64,000 bases of DNA from Prevotella sp. (GCA_017623155.1 JAGAPR010000002.1:55814-119813), one strand, 5' to 3'. Positions 18,823 to 27,101 are shown, counted from the first letter of the stretch. The notes: generated by a model not told the origin, from the letters alone. Translations and numbers: made by a program.

Positions 18823-19122
18823 GAGATAACTCAAATAGTCCATAACGAAGAAAGAGGACAAACGACCGAGCCTCGGTTGCAAATAGTTTGTCCTCTTTCC
18901 TCTTATTTTATATATAGCACCGTCTCATGCGACATCTATACGATAGATGATACGTGTTTCTTGCTTGTATTTTGCGCTATACGCATGATAGTAATAACGA
19001 CAGTCATACACGGGCGAATTCGCTCCTTTACATAATTTAATTTTTTTGATACATCACTGCAAGGATTATTCCGTGATTATGTCTATTTTTGCAGTCAGAA
19101 CCCAAAGAACGAAACGAAGAAA
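18823..19122 (+). other. Gap between mscL and the double hydrolase gene
   Basis: Apart from the mscL terminator, the only recognisable element is TATTTTTG at 19084-19091, a possible -7 element 31 bp before the start of the next gene. No small gene or RNA is evident. Confidence 0.5.
18851..18905 (+). terminator. Terminator of mscL
   Basis: A perfect 13-bp stem (18851-18863 with 18886-18898) encloses a second small stem ACCGAG/CTCGGT and is followed by a T-rich stretch. Confidence 0.85.
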
Positions 19123-20526
19123 ATGAAACAGAAGATTCTGGCCTTAGTGCTTTTCGCAAGCAGCTTATTTAGTCTGGCAGCCCAGCCTGTCACAACAAAA
19201 ACCATAGACAATGGCGGTTCGGGCTTGTTCAAGGCCATTGCCGTGAAGGAAGCGACGATGCCCGACTTTGTCGTCTATCGCCCCAAGGATCTGTTGCACG
19301 CCCATGCCCGTTGTGGCGCCCTGCCCATCTTGCTGTTCGGCAACGGCGGTTGTGCCGACACCAGTGTGGGCTACGAGCGGATGCTCAACGAGGTGGCTTC
19401 TCACGGCTACATCGTGGTAGCCATCGGCGAGATGCAAGGGCGGATTGACGACTGGCCGACAGGCCAGACGGAATCGTCAGAACTGATGCGCGGTCTGGAA
19501 CTAATGTTGCAGTTGAACCGCATGAAAGGCACGGAATATTATCATTTTATCGACACCACCCGAATTGCAGCGGCGGGTCACTCCTGCGGCGGGGCGCAGG
19601 TGCTCTGCAATGCCGGTGACCCACGGCTGAAGACATACCCCATCCTCAATGCCGGCATGGGTGACATGGAGCTGGCAAGGGCTTTCCGGCGGAAAGGCAT
19701 ACCGTTCTCTATGTTCGTCGATGATGGCGAGCATAACGGCAAATGGGTACAGCCGGCTCTTGAAGATGCCATCAAGCGAGCTGACAAGAACTTCGAAACC
19801 CTATGGATAAAAAATGGAAGCAGACATATATACGGCATCATCAGCAAGCCGCAATACACCGGCCGCAAACAACCTGTGGCTATCATAGCCCACGGGTTCA
19901 ACGGTACTCATGCCTATGGACGTACCTACTTCAAGACTTTAAACGACCTCGGCTACCAGTGCTATGCTTTCGACTTCCCCTGCGGTTCCGTAAAAAGCCG
20001 TAGCGACTCAAACACGATGAACATGTCCGTTCTCGACGAGCAGAGCGACATGGAGGCCATCGTCCGCCACTTCCGACAGCAACCCGATGTCGATGCCGGA
20101 AAAATTGTGCTCATCGGAGAGAGTCAGGGCGGATTTGTCTCTGCCATGACAGCGGCCCATATACCGCAGGATATAGACAAGCTCGTTCTCGTATTCCCGG
20201 CCCTCTGTATTCCCGAGAATTGGAATACCCGCTATCCGGAAGTGACAGACATTCCCGACACCACCCGCCTATGGAAAGTGCCGCTGGGCCGCCGATTCTT
20301 CATGGAGCTTCGCGACATTGATGTGTTCAAGACCATCAGGAAATTCCGCAAGCCCGTACTCATCGTTCAGGGCGATGCCGATACCGTTGTGTCGATGGAA
20401 GACTCCCGCCGTGCCGCAAAGCTATACAATAATGCACGTCTTTACGTCATCCCCGCTGCCGGTCATGGCTTCAAGCCAAAAGAACAGCAGTTGTCGTTAG
20501 AACAAATTAGAACATTCCTGAAATGA
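19123..20526 (+). CDS. Secreted protein with two fused alpha/beta-hydrolase domains
   Basis: The 467-residue protein has a signal peptide (about 1-21, cleaving after SLAAQ). Residues about 35-225 look like one alpha/beta-hydrolase with the nucleophile elbow GHSCGG near 150. Residues about 230-467 look like a second with ISKPQYTGRKQPVAIIAHGF at its start, elbow GESQGG near 331, Asp in VQGDADTV near 417 and His in AAGHGF near 447. The second domain has a full Ser-Asp-His set. The first has the serine but seems to break off before a clear His, with an unusual GEHNGKWVQPALEDA segment instead. The stop overlaps the next start by 4 bp (ATGA), so it is translationally coupled to a CE7-like esterase. 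It probably removes ester groups from glycans; substrate unknown. Confidence 0.78.
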   Translation: MKQKILALVLFASSLFSLAAQPVTTKTIDNGGSGLFKAIAVKEATMPDFVVYRPKDLLHAHARCGALPILLFGNGGCADTSVGYERMLNEVASHGYIVVAIGEMQGRIDDWPTGQTESSELMRGLELMLQLNRMKGTEYYHFIDTTRIAAAGHSCGGAQVLCNAGDPRLKTYPILNAGMGDMELARAFRRKGIPFSMFVDDGEHNGKWVQPALEDAIKRADKNFETLWIKNGSRHIYGIISKPQYTGRKQPVAIIAHGFNGTHAYGRTYFKTLNDLGYQCYAFDFPCGSVKSRSDSNTMNMSVLDEQSDMEAIVRHFRQQPDVDAGKIVLIGESQGGFVSAMTAAHIPQDIDKLVLVFPALCIPENWNTRYPEVTDIPDTTRLWKVPLGRRFFMELRDIDVFKTIRKFRKPVLIVQGDADTVVSMEDSRRAAKLYNNARLYVIPAAGHGFKPKEQQLSLEQIRTFLK

Positions 20527-21839
20527 AAAAATACTTATTACTTACGTTGGCTATACTGCTGACGGTTGGAACAGTTCCGGCCGTCGAAAACTACCCCTAC
20601 AGGAGCGACTATCTTTGGGTCACTGTACCCGACCACGCCGATTGGATATACAAGACCGGCGAGACGGCCTCCATTGAAGTACAGTTCTATAAATATGGTA
20701 TTCCACGCGACGGCACAGTGGAATACGGCATCGCGGACGATCTGATGCCCGATGATACCAAAGGGACTGTACATTTGAAAAACGGACGCTGTACAATCAA
20801 CATAGGGACGGCTCGCAAACCATGTTTCCGCGACCTGCGGCTGCGGTTGACACTCGACGGCATCATCTATCGGCACCACGTCAAGGTGGGTTTCTCACCG
20901 GAGAAGATACGCCCCTACACGAAACAACCCAGCGACTTCCGCTTGTTCTGGAACGAAGCACTGAAAGAGGCGGCCCGCTATCCGCTGACATTTACCCGCG
21001 AACTACAGCCGGAACTGTCGAACGACAAGACCGACTGCTACCTCATCAAACTCGAGCTGAACCGTCAGCACCAAGCGTTCTATGGCTATCTGATGATGCC
21101 CAAAAACGCACATGAGGGTACATGTCCTGTCGTACTGTCTCCTCCCGGAGCGGGCATAAAACGCATCAAAGACCCAAACTCGCGCGACTATTATCCGGAA
21201 AATGGAGTCATCCGCTTCATCACAGAGATTCACGGCATGGATCCGCGCATGCCCGAGGAATATTTTGAAAATGTCCGCTCTGCCTTTGACGGACGCACCA
21301 ATGGTTATCTCTATCAGGGCATTGACAGCCGGGACCACTACTACATGAAGCACGTCTATCTGGGGTTGGTGCGCTGCATTGACATGCTGACTTCACTACC
21401 GGAATGGGACCGCCGCAACGTCATTACCGTTGGAGGCAGTCAGGGTGGTGCTCTTGCACTCATCGCCGCAGCCCTTGACGAGCGCGTGAACCTCTGTGTG
21501 GCCAACCACCCGGCCCTGAGCGACATGGCGGCAGCGTCGCAGCCCGGCCTTACCCACGGTTTCCCCCACTTCTCCACCGCAGACGGCTTTCTCACCGCAG
21601 ACCATCTGAACACGCTGGCCTACTACGATGTGGTCTGCTTCGCTCCTTACATAAAAGCCAAGACCTACTTGACGTGGGGCTTCAACGACAACACCTGTCC
21701 ACCCACCACAAGCTATGCCGTCTGGAATCTGTTGCAGTGTGAGAAAGAGAGTCTCATCACTCCTGTCAATGAGCACTGGACCAGCGATGCAACAAACCGT
21801 CATCAACTGGACTGGATACTGAAGAACCTGAGAAATTAA
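20523..21839 (+). CDS. Secreted acetyl xylan esterase-like enzyme (CE7/AXE1 family)
   Basis: The 438-residue protein has a signal peptide (about 1-20). An N-terminal beta-sandwich (about 25-125) precedes the AXE1 catalytic domain (about 140-438), which contains the nucleophile elbow GGSQGG near 303-308, Asp in WGFNDNTCPP near 390, and a candidate His in the last 30 residues (NEHW or NRHQ). CE7 enzymes remove acetyl groups from xylo-oligosaccharides and cephalosporin C. In Bacteroidales they often act on acetylated hemicellulose or pectin fragments. The long helix DRRNVITVGGSQGGALALIAAALDE is split here only by the active serine. It is coupled by a 4-bp overlap to the upstream hydrolase and follows it in one operon. 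Confidence 0.86.
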   Translation: MKKYLLLTLAILLTVGTVPAVENYPYRSDYLWVTVPDHADWIYKTGETASIEVQFYKYGIPRDGTVEYGIADDLMPDDTKGTVHLKNGRCTINIGTARKPCFRDLRLRLTLDGIIYRHHVKVGFSPEKIRPYTKQPSDFRLFWNEALKEAARYPLTFTRELQPELSNDKTDCYLIKLELNRQHQAFYGYLMMPKNAHEGTCPVVLSPPGAGIKRIKDPNSRDYYPENGVIRFITEIHGMDPRMPEEYFENVRSAFDGRTNGYLYQGIDSRDHYYMKHVYLGLVRCIDMLTSLPEWDRRNVITVGGSQGGALALIAAALDERVNLCVANHPALSDMAAASQPGLTHGFPHFSTADGFLTADHLNTLAYYDVVCFAPYIKAKTYLTWGFNDNTCPPTTSYAVWNLLQCEKESLITPVNEHWTSDATNRHQLDWILKNLRN

Positions 21840-21984
21840 CAATATATGGGACTGCTGGTATTTGTCATTTCTGTAAATAGCCCATGACAAGCTGTCGCCG
21901 TACAATGACCCAAAAACCTATTCACGGCCTCGTGGACAGTCCCTTTTTACTAACTAAAATTCTTCTTTCTACATTTAAATGTGT

Positions 21985-21992
21985 ATATTTGC
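21985..21992 (+). promoter_or_regulatory. -7 element before the third esterase gene
   Basis: TATATTTG matches TAnnTTTG and lies 34 bp upstream of the start at 22027. No clear TTTG is present at -33. Confidence 0.5.
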
Positions 21993-22026
21993 ATCATCAT
22001 CCGCCTTTTTCGGGTGACGCCAAGAC

Positions 22027-22845
22027 ATGAGACGCATACTGACATTCTTCATTATTATATTATGGTCTGTTGCCGTTCGCGCACAGAACGGGCAGTTGGC
22101 CGCCATGCGCGGCACCGTGCCCGACAGTTATAACTTCTGGCTCTACGCCCCACGCGAATATGTGCATGAGCACCGCCGAATACCAATCATAATCTTCCTC
22201 CACGGAGCGAGCCTCTGCGGCAACAACATGCAGCGCGTCCGCCGCTACGGACTGCTCCACGCCATCGAGAAAGGACGCTACTATCCGGCAATGGTCATCG
22301 CTCCGCAAAATCCCGGCGGAGCATGGAGCCCGAAGAAAATAGCGAGAATTCTCGATTGGGTGGAAGAGCATCACAACACAGACACAACACGTGTTTACGT
22401 TATAGGAATGAGCCTCGGCGGATATGGTACGCTCGACTTCGCAGGCACATATCCCGACCGCGTGGCGGCAGCCATGGCACTGTGCGGCGGCAGTACGTTG
22501 CGCGACTTCGAAGGGCTCGGCCGCATCCCGCTGTGGATACTTCACGGCACGGCCGACCGCGCAGTACCCGTGGGGCAGTCGAAGAGCGTGGTGAAGGCCA
22601 TCGAAGACTCCGGCAACGACAAGCTGCTGCGCTACGACTGGCTGAAGGGGGCGTCGCACGGCGACCTGGCGCGCATCCTCTATCTGAAGCAGACCTACGA
22701 CTGGCTCTTCTCGCACTCGCTGAGCGACAAGCCGCGGGAGACCGACCGCACGATATCCATCTCCATGTCAGACCTCCGGGACGCTTACGCCAACCTCTCG
22801 CCGGAGGAGACCCGCTTCGACATCGTAAGCGAGATAACGCGCTGA
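22027..22845 (+). CDS. Secreted esterase of the PHB depolymerase/feruloyl esterase type (CE1-like)
   Basis: The 272-residue protein has a short signal peptide (about 1-19, ending VRA) and one alpha/beta-hydrolase domain. IPIIIFLHGAS forms the oxyanion-hole strand near 55, GMSLGGYGT (about 127-135) carries the nucleophile Ser, LHGTADRAVPV (about 172-182) the Asp and GASHGD (about 209) the His, so the triad is complete. The layout matches small esterases of the PHB depolymerase/CE1 group that act on phenolic or acetyl esters of plant cell wall glycans. It has its own likely promoter and terminator and lies 187 bp after the CE7-like gene. Real substrate cannot be told. Confidence 0.82.
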   Translation: MRRILTFFIIILWSVAVRAQNGQLAAMRGTVPDSYNFWLYAPREYVHEHRRIPIIIFLHGASLCGNNMQRVRRYGLLHAIEKGRYYPAMVIAPQNPGGAWSPKKIARILDWVEEHHNTDTTRVYVIGMSLGGYGTLDFAGTYPDRVAAAMALCGGSTLRDFEGLGRIPLWILHGTADRAVPVGQSKSVVKAIEDSGNDKLLRYDWLKGASHGDLARILYLKQTYDWLFSHSLSDKPRETDRTISISMSDLRDAYANLSPEETRFDIVSEITR

Positions 22846-22869
22846 CACAGGGCTGAAAGCAAACAACAG

Positions 22870-22901
22870 GCGGTTGCCGGAGATTCCGGCAACCGCTTTT
22901 T
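22870..22901 (+). terminator. Terminator of the third esterase gene
   Basis: A perfect 12-bp stem (22870-22881 with 22885-22896, GAT loop) is followed by five T residues. Confidence 0.9.
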
Positions 22902-23002
22902 CTTTGTCCGAATGGCGTGTTCCTCTGCGATCCTGCCGCAAATAAAAACACCATAGAATAACAACACGGATATTCCAGACAAATGCTTGCATGTCAATAG
23001 TA

Positions 23003-23043
23003 TTTTATGCAAATTTGAAGTGGCACTTTAAATTTGCATAAAA
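23003..23043. repeat. AT-rich perfect inverted repeat
   Basis: TTTTATGCAAATTT (23003-23016) and its exact complement (23030-23043) flank a 13-base loop. It has no U-tract directly after it, so a protein-binding or RNA-processing role is as likely as termination. Confidence 0.7.
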
Positions 23044-23103
23044 ACAGGGTTAAGAAATGCTGGAACATGGACCGATAAAAGGCAAGAGGCGGCTGCCCGG
23101 TCT

Positions 23104-23210
23104 GTCACCTGCCGCAGGTAATGACGTCACCTGCGGCACGTCACATCGTTACGTGCCACGCGTAACGGTGTCACCCGCGGCAGGTGACGTCATTACGAGC
23201 GGCACGTAAC
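23104..23210. repeat. Palindrome array B (5 units, 22-bp period)
   Basis: Five 19-bp units start at 23104, 23126, 23148, 23170 and 23192, joined by GAC, ATC, GGT and GTC. Examples are GTCACCTGCGGCACGTCAC and GTTACGTGCCACGCGTAAC. The tag AAATAAAAC follows, and a promoter (23228-23259) begins 17 bp later. Confidence 0.88.
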
Positions 23211-23227
23211 AAATAAAACGGCAAATC

Positions 23228-23259
23228 TTTACGTTTTCCGGGATTTTTAATTAACTTTG
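23228..23259 (+). promoter_or_regulatory. Promoter upstream of the structured RNA
   Basis: TTTA at 23228-23231 and TAACTTTG at 23252-23259 (20-bp spacing) fit the phylum consensus with one mismatch. Transcription would begin near 23266 and run into the structured RNA and then the BspA-like gene. Confidence 0.6.
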
Positions 23260-23403
23260 CCCCCGGATGCGGCTGCCGCGCCGGCATATACCGAAAAGGC
23301 TGGCAACGGCGCCGCACGGAAGAGCTATATTATAATATGTATAACAAAAACAAGAAGCCTATGGCACAAAACCGGTAAAGCGACATAATGACATAACAAA
23401 ATA

Positions 23404-23579
23404 GGAGCGTTAGCTTTTGTTTCTTCCTGTAGAGAATCTGGAAAATTCACAATTGATGGAGAGCAATAGTCTATGACGCCCGCACCGTATGGTGTGGGTT
23501 TGACTGTATTCTCGTCAATTGGGCATTCCAGAGCCTTCTACAGGGGAATAAGCGTTAGTCAACCCCACTCCATTTTTTT
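23404..23579 (+). ncRNA. Structured RNA candidate, 6S-like long hairpin
   Basis: The region folds into one long interrupted rod. CCTGTAGA (23426-23433) pairs with TCTACAGG (23537-23544), TCTGGAA (23437-23443) with TTCCAGA (23526-23532), CAATTGA (23450-23456) with TCAATTG (23515-23521), and a terminal CCCGCACC/GGTGTGGG hairpin (23479-23498) closes on GTAT. GCTT near 23412 can pair with AAGC at 23551, extending the outer stem. Internal asymmetric loops separate the helices. The GGGG/CCCC stem (23543-23566) followed by a T-run (23573-23579) could end the RNA. A rod about 175 nt long with internal bubbles is the architecture of 6S RNA, the regulator of RNA polymerase, but no diagnostic sequence motif was matched. 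It might instead be a leader element of the downstream surface-protein gene. RNase P, tmRNA and SRP signatures are absent. Confidence 0.5.
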
Positions 23580-23661
23580 ATTCATTCGCCAAAAACACGA
23601 AAACACATTCTTTTTAATCCGAGGGTTGCGGACAAAACATACAACACATAATTATAATACA

Positions 23662-24837
23662 ATGATTAAAAAACTTTTATTCACAATCTCCTTGTTTGCA
23701 GCCGCATTGCCATTCACGGCGAACGGACAGACCGTCACCATCGACGGAGCAAGCTATACACTGAACAGTTCAGGCAACACGGCGGAACTCACAAGCGGCA
23801 AGAGCTGCACCGGATATGTCAACATCCCATCAGTCGTGACATCCGACGGCACGGAATATACCGTGACATCTATCGGCTACCAAGCATTTACAAGTTCTAA
23901 AGTCACCTCCGTGGTCGTACCTGAAACTGTAAAAAGTATCGACGACATGGCATTTGCCCGCTGCACAAAGCTCACGGCACTCTATCTTCTTACCCCCAAT
24001 GCCTATATTGGAAGTCGGGTACTTTACAATAGCATGGCGGCAAAGGTATATACCGTGGAAGGACACAGTTATGCAAACTCGTTCGATCGCAATACTACAA
24101 TTATAACCGGCAGCTACGCGTTCGACGAAGACGGGAACATAATGATGAGGCAGGCTCTTAATGAGTTCAAGGACGACACTCCATACACAAACTCCACAAC
24201 ATATATGGCCGACAAAGCCACATACACGCGCGGCGGAGTGAAGGCCGGCTACTGGTGCTCGCTGTGCCTGCCGTTCGACTGCGACGTGCCCGCGGGCGTG
24301 ACGATAGAGGCGTTCAAGGAAGTGAGCGGCAGCTCGGCATGCTTCGTAAAGGTAAGCAAGATAAAGGCCGGACAGGGCTATATATTCAAGAGCGAGACCG
24401 ACGGCGACGTGACCTTCTCGGCAGAGAACGCTGTCCTGAAGCCGTTTAGCGAGATTGAAGACACCGACATGACGGGCACTTTTGTCGGAGTGCTTCACAA
24501 AGGACTTGTACTGACCGACTTAGGCTTCCGCGACAAGAAGGTCTACGGCATCAACCCGGCGGACAACGAGTTTCAGCTGATGAACGAAATGAGGGACGGA
24601 AACCCTGACGAAATACTGTGCCCGCCGTTCCACGCCTTCCTCCAGATTGACATAAACAGCAGCGACTCCAAGATGAACATCATCCACTACGACGGCGACG
24701 AGACGACGGCAATACGAAACGGCATCGCCGTGGGCAGCACTGAGCAGACTGCCGCATACACCATCGGCGGACAGCGCACGGCTACCCCGAGAAAAGGAAT
24801 AAACATAATAAACGGTAAGAAATTAATAATCAAATAA
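23662..24837 (+). CDS. Secreted BspA-like leucine-rich repeat surface protein with T9SS-type tail
   Basis: The start at 23662 was chosen because MIKKLLFTISLFAAALPFTA is a signal peptide; the open frame upstream runs through the structured RNA. The 391-residue product has a short LRR_5/BspA-type region (about 45-140: TVTSIGYQAFTSSKVTSVVV, then IDDMAFARCTKLTAL), then a beta-rich domain with YWCSLCLPFDCDVPAG, and a C-terminal tail (YTIGGQR then KGINIINGKKLIIK) of the type that follows T9SS cargo. BspA-like proteins bind host or bacterial surfaces. A small peptide gene begins 12 bp downstream and two further tailed proteins follow on the same strand, suggesting an operon of surface proteins. Confidence 0.8.
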   Translation: MIKKLLFTISLFAAALPFTANGQTVTIDGASYTLNSSGNTAELTSGKSCTGYVNIPSVVTSDGTEYTVTSIGYQAFTSSKVTSVVVPETVKSIDDMAFARCTKLTALYLLTPNAYIGSRVLYNSMAAKVYTVEGHSYANSFDRNTTIITGSYAFDEDGNIMMRQALNEFKDDTPYTNSTTYMADKATYTRGGVKAGYWCSLCLPFDCDVPAGVTIEAFKEVSGSSACFVKVSKIKAGQGYIFKSETDGDVTFSAENAVLKPFSEIEDTDMTGTFVGVLHKGLVLTDLGFRDKKVYGINPADNEFQLMNEMRDGNPDEILCPPFHAFLQIDINSSDSKMNIIHYDGDETTAIRNGIAVGSTEQTAAYTIGGQRTATPRKGINIINGKKLIIK

Positions 24838-24849
24838 CAGACGACGGAT

Positions 24850-25032
24850 ATGAAAAAGATTTATACAGCCCCGATGATAGAGATTGAGGAAATAGAGTGC
24901 GAACAGATACTTGCCGCAAGCGGCGGAAGCGACACCCCCTCAGGCGGCGACAACGTGAACATCAGCGACAAGCGCTACGACGGAGTGTTCGGCTCAAAGA
25001 GCCACGGCTCCGGCCTCTGGGACGAGGACTGA
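24850..25032 (+). CDS. Small 60-residue KKIYTAP-type peptide of Bacteroidales
   Basis: The peptide starts MKKIYTAPMIEIEEIE, continues CEQILAASGG, and ends in a Gly/Ser/Asp-rich tail finishing GLWDED. Small proteins with this K-x-Y-x-x-P start and a conserved L-A-x-S-G middle are, from memory, common in Prevotella and Bacteroides next to surface-protein genes, and their function is unknown. There is no signal peptide or membrane helix. The conserved N-terminal half followed by a variable Gly/Ser-rich tail resembles the leader-core layout of ribosomally made peptides, but no maturation enzyme or exporter gene is adjacent. It lies 12 bp after the BspA-like gene and 32 bp before the next gene, so it is probably in the same transcript. 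Confidence 0.7.
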   Translation: MKKIYTAPMIEIEEIECEQILAASGGSDTPSGGDNVNISDKRYDGVFGSKSHGSGLWDED

Positions 25033-25064
25033 ACGTAACAGGACACTAAACAGACAATACCCGT

Positions 25065-25541
25065 ATGAGAATTATCAGATATTTAACGGCTCTGCTGCTG
25101 ACGGTGATGCTGTCGGCAGCAGACACTGCCGGGTATACAATACTCGTGGTGCAGCTGAAAGACGGCCGGTACGACGTCTATCAGCTCGCCACCAAACCCA
25201 AAATGACATACGACGGCAGCGCGATGGTACTGAAAACGACGGACGTCGAGACCCGCTATGAACGCACGGACGTGAGAAACCTGAACTTCGGCGACGAGGT
25301 GACGGCCATCGCCCGGCCGCAGAGACAGAACTTCAGGTTTGCCTTCGACGGCAGCACCGCCATGGTGTCCGGACTCGAATCAGGCTGCCTGATAAGGGTG
25401 TTCACCGCCGGCGGACAACTGAAGAAGACCGTGCGGCCGGCAGCCGACGGCAAGGCCGGCATCGACCTCGGCACACTCGGCAAAGGGACGTACATCATAG
25501 ACATAGGCAGACAGAAAACCATTAAAGTGATGAAACGATGA
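25065..25541 (+). CDS. Small secreted protein with T9SS-type C-terminal tail
   Basis: The 158-residue protein has a signal peptide (about 1-23). The start of the mature part (YTILVVQLKDGRYDVYQLAT) matches the short N-terminal module that also opens the next protein (MMIHLSDGDVRIYDKTDVD), where a strand reading hydrophobic-LxDG-x-V is followed by a strand ending in FGDE. The last 60 residues form a beta-rich tail with GLESGCLIRVFTAGGQLKK and GTYIIDIGRQKTIKVMK, the hallmark of T9SS sorting domains. No catalytic motif is present. It overlaps the next gene by 4 bp (ATGA). I do not recognise a named family beyond these features. Confidence 0.72.
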   Translation: MRIIRYLTALLLTVMLSAADTAGYTILVVQLKDGRYDVYQLATKPKMTYDGSAMVLKTTDVETRYERTDVRNLNFGDEVTAIARPQRQNFRFAFDGSTAMVSGLESGCLIRVFTAGGQLKKTVRPAADGKAGIDLGTLGKGTYIIDIGRQKTIKVMKR

Positions 25542-26998
25542 GACGGATATTATTTTTCATGGTCATGGCATTCTCCTTAGCCGCCAACGCGCAGGTGAAG
25601 ATGATGATTCACCTGAGCGACGGCGACGTGAGGATATACGACAAGACCGATGTGGACAGCGTGACATACGACGTGCAGGAGAACATCGACAAGCACAACG
25701 GCCACGAGGCTGTAGACCTCGGACTGCCCTCGGGACTGAAATGGGCCACATGCAACATCGGAGCCGACACGCCCGAGGGCTACGGCGACATGTACGGATG
25801 GGGCGAGACGGAGACGAGGGCGAAGTATGGAGATGCAAACAAGTATATCGTCAGCGACAGGATCGTCAAGTATAACGTCAACGAGGAGCAGGGACCGGTA
25901 GACGGCAAGACCGTGCTCGACCAGGAAGACGACGTGGCCCACACGGCATGGGGCGGCACATGGCGCATGCCCACACGCGAGGAGGTTGACGAGCTGTGCA
26001 GCAACTGCAACCGGACGGAAGAGAAGATAGACGGCATAAAGGGTACGAGATTCACCGGACCGAACGGCAACAGCATCTTCATGCCGCTCTCCGGCTTCAG
26101 CATCGGAAGCAGCCGTATAAGCGCCGGAGGCGTGGGCTACTACTGGACGGCATCGCTAAGCGCCGACATCGGCGACTGCACATACGCCTACATCCTGAAA
26201 CTGACAGGCAGCGACGGAGAGACCAGCTGGCAGATGCGCCGTGACGGATGCGCCGTGCGGGCCGTCATCTCCGGCATGCAGACAGCCGGCAAGCAGGAGA
26301 TAATGAAGGTGCACCGCAGCAACGGGGCGGTAGACATATACGAGATTGCAGCCGTGGACAGCGTGATTTTCAACACCCTATATGACAACAGTAAATACAA
26401 CGGACACGAATTCGTAGACCTCGGGCTGCCCTCGGGACTGAAATGGGCGGCATGCAACGTCGGCGCAGACGCTCCCGAGGAATACGGCAACTACTACGAA
26501 TGGGGCGAGACGTCGCCGAGAGACGAATACTCGAGAACCAACAGGTACTTCGCCGACAACTTCAGCGAGACGGACGCACTGCTCAAATACAACGTGAACA
26601 GCCTGCAGGGGAACGTCGACAACAAGACCGTACTCGACCCTGAAGACGACGCGGCGCACGTGGCATGGGGCGGTGCATGGCGCATGCCCACGGACGAGGA
26701 GCATCTGGAGCTGCGCAACAAGTGCAGATGGGAAGAGACTACGCTGAACGGAGTGAACGTCATGAAGATAACAGGGCCTAACGGAAACTGCATCTACCTG
26801 CCCTATACGGGCCACCGCGTCTACGGCGAAACGGTGGATGAGGGCACGAATGGCTACTACTGGACCTCGACACTGAAGACAAAGGCAGGAGAAGACTGGC
26901 TCGACTACTGCTCGTTTGCAGAATTTTTCAGCGTCCCCTACGCCCTCGGCTCGCTCCACAGGTCGACCGGAGCCACAGTAAGGCCCGTTGCCGAATAG
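25538..26998 (+). CDS. Secreted protein with two FISUMP-type domains
   Basis: The 486-residue protein has a signal peptide (about 1-18) and two homologous domains of about 200 residues, each opening with the Fibrobacter succinogenes major paralogous signature: VDLGLPSGLKWATCNIGAD at about 59 and VDLGLPSGLKWAACNVGAD at about 292. Each continues with a WGET segment, a GTWRMPTREE or GAWRMPTDEE segment, and a GYYWTASL or GYYWTSTL segment. A copy of the HLSDGDVRIYD-type strand, also seen in the upstream gene, precedes each domain, so the duplication unit is about 240 residues. FISUMP domains are found in secreted surface proteins of fibre-degrading gut bacteria; their function is unknown. No C-terminal T9SS tail is evident. 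It overlaps the upstream gene by 4 bp and ends in a bidirectional terminator. Confidence 0.85.
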   Translation: MRRILFFMVMAFSLAANAQVKMMIHLSDGDVRIYDKTDVDSVTYDVQENIDKHNGHEAVDLGLPSGLKWATCNIGADTPEGYGDMYGWGETETRAKYGDANKYIVSDRIVKYNVNEEQGPVDGKTVLDQEDDVAHTAWGGTWRMPTREEVDELCSNCNRTEEKIDGIKGTRFTGPNGNSIFMPLSGFSIGSSRISAGGVGYYWTASLSADIGDCTYAYILKLTGSDGETSWQMRRDGCAVRAVISGMQTAGKQEIMKVHRSNGAVDIYEIAAVDSVIFNTLYDNSKYNGHEFVDLGLPSGLKWAACNVGADAPEEYGNYYEWGETSPRDEYSRTNRYFADNFSETDALLKYNVNSLQGNVDNKTVLDPEDDAAHVAWGGAWRMPTDEEHLELRNKCRWEETTLNGVNVMKITGPNGNCIYLPYTGHRVYGETVDEGTNGYYWTSTLKTKAGEDWLDYCSFAEFFSVPYALGSLHRSTGATVRPVAE

Positions 26999-27000
26999 AC

Positions 27001-27056
27001 AAAAAGCAATCCGTGCACAGGGCCTCACCAGCCGCCGGTGCACGGATTGCTTTTTT
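27001..27056. terminator. Bidirectional terminator between the FISUMP gene and guaA
   Basis: An 18-bp stem (27001-27018 with 27039-27056) has A and T tracts on both ends and serves the two convergent genes. Confidence 0.92.
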
Positions 27057-27101
27057 ATTATATACACAACGCCGCTCAGGGCATTGCAGGCAGGAGCGGC
27101 A

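Larger units (their letters stand above)
22846..23661 (+). other. Structured intergenic region before the BspA-like gene
   Basis: This 816-bp gap contains a terminator, a 14-bp-arm inverted repeat, palindrome array B, a promoter, a GC-rich stretch (23266-23330) with several possible stems, and a 6S-like structured RNA. A reading frame continuing upstream of the next gene to 23473 runs through the RNA and is not believed to be coding. Confidence 0.7.

Noticed and set aside
23266-23579. RNase P RNA, tmRNA or SRP RNA
   Set aside because: The conserved sequence blocks of these RNAs were looked for and not found.
23473-23661. N-terminal extension of the BspA-like protein
   Set aside because: The frame is open but crosses the structured RNA, and a normal signal peptide starts at 23662.
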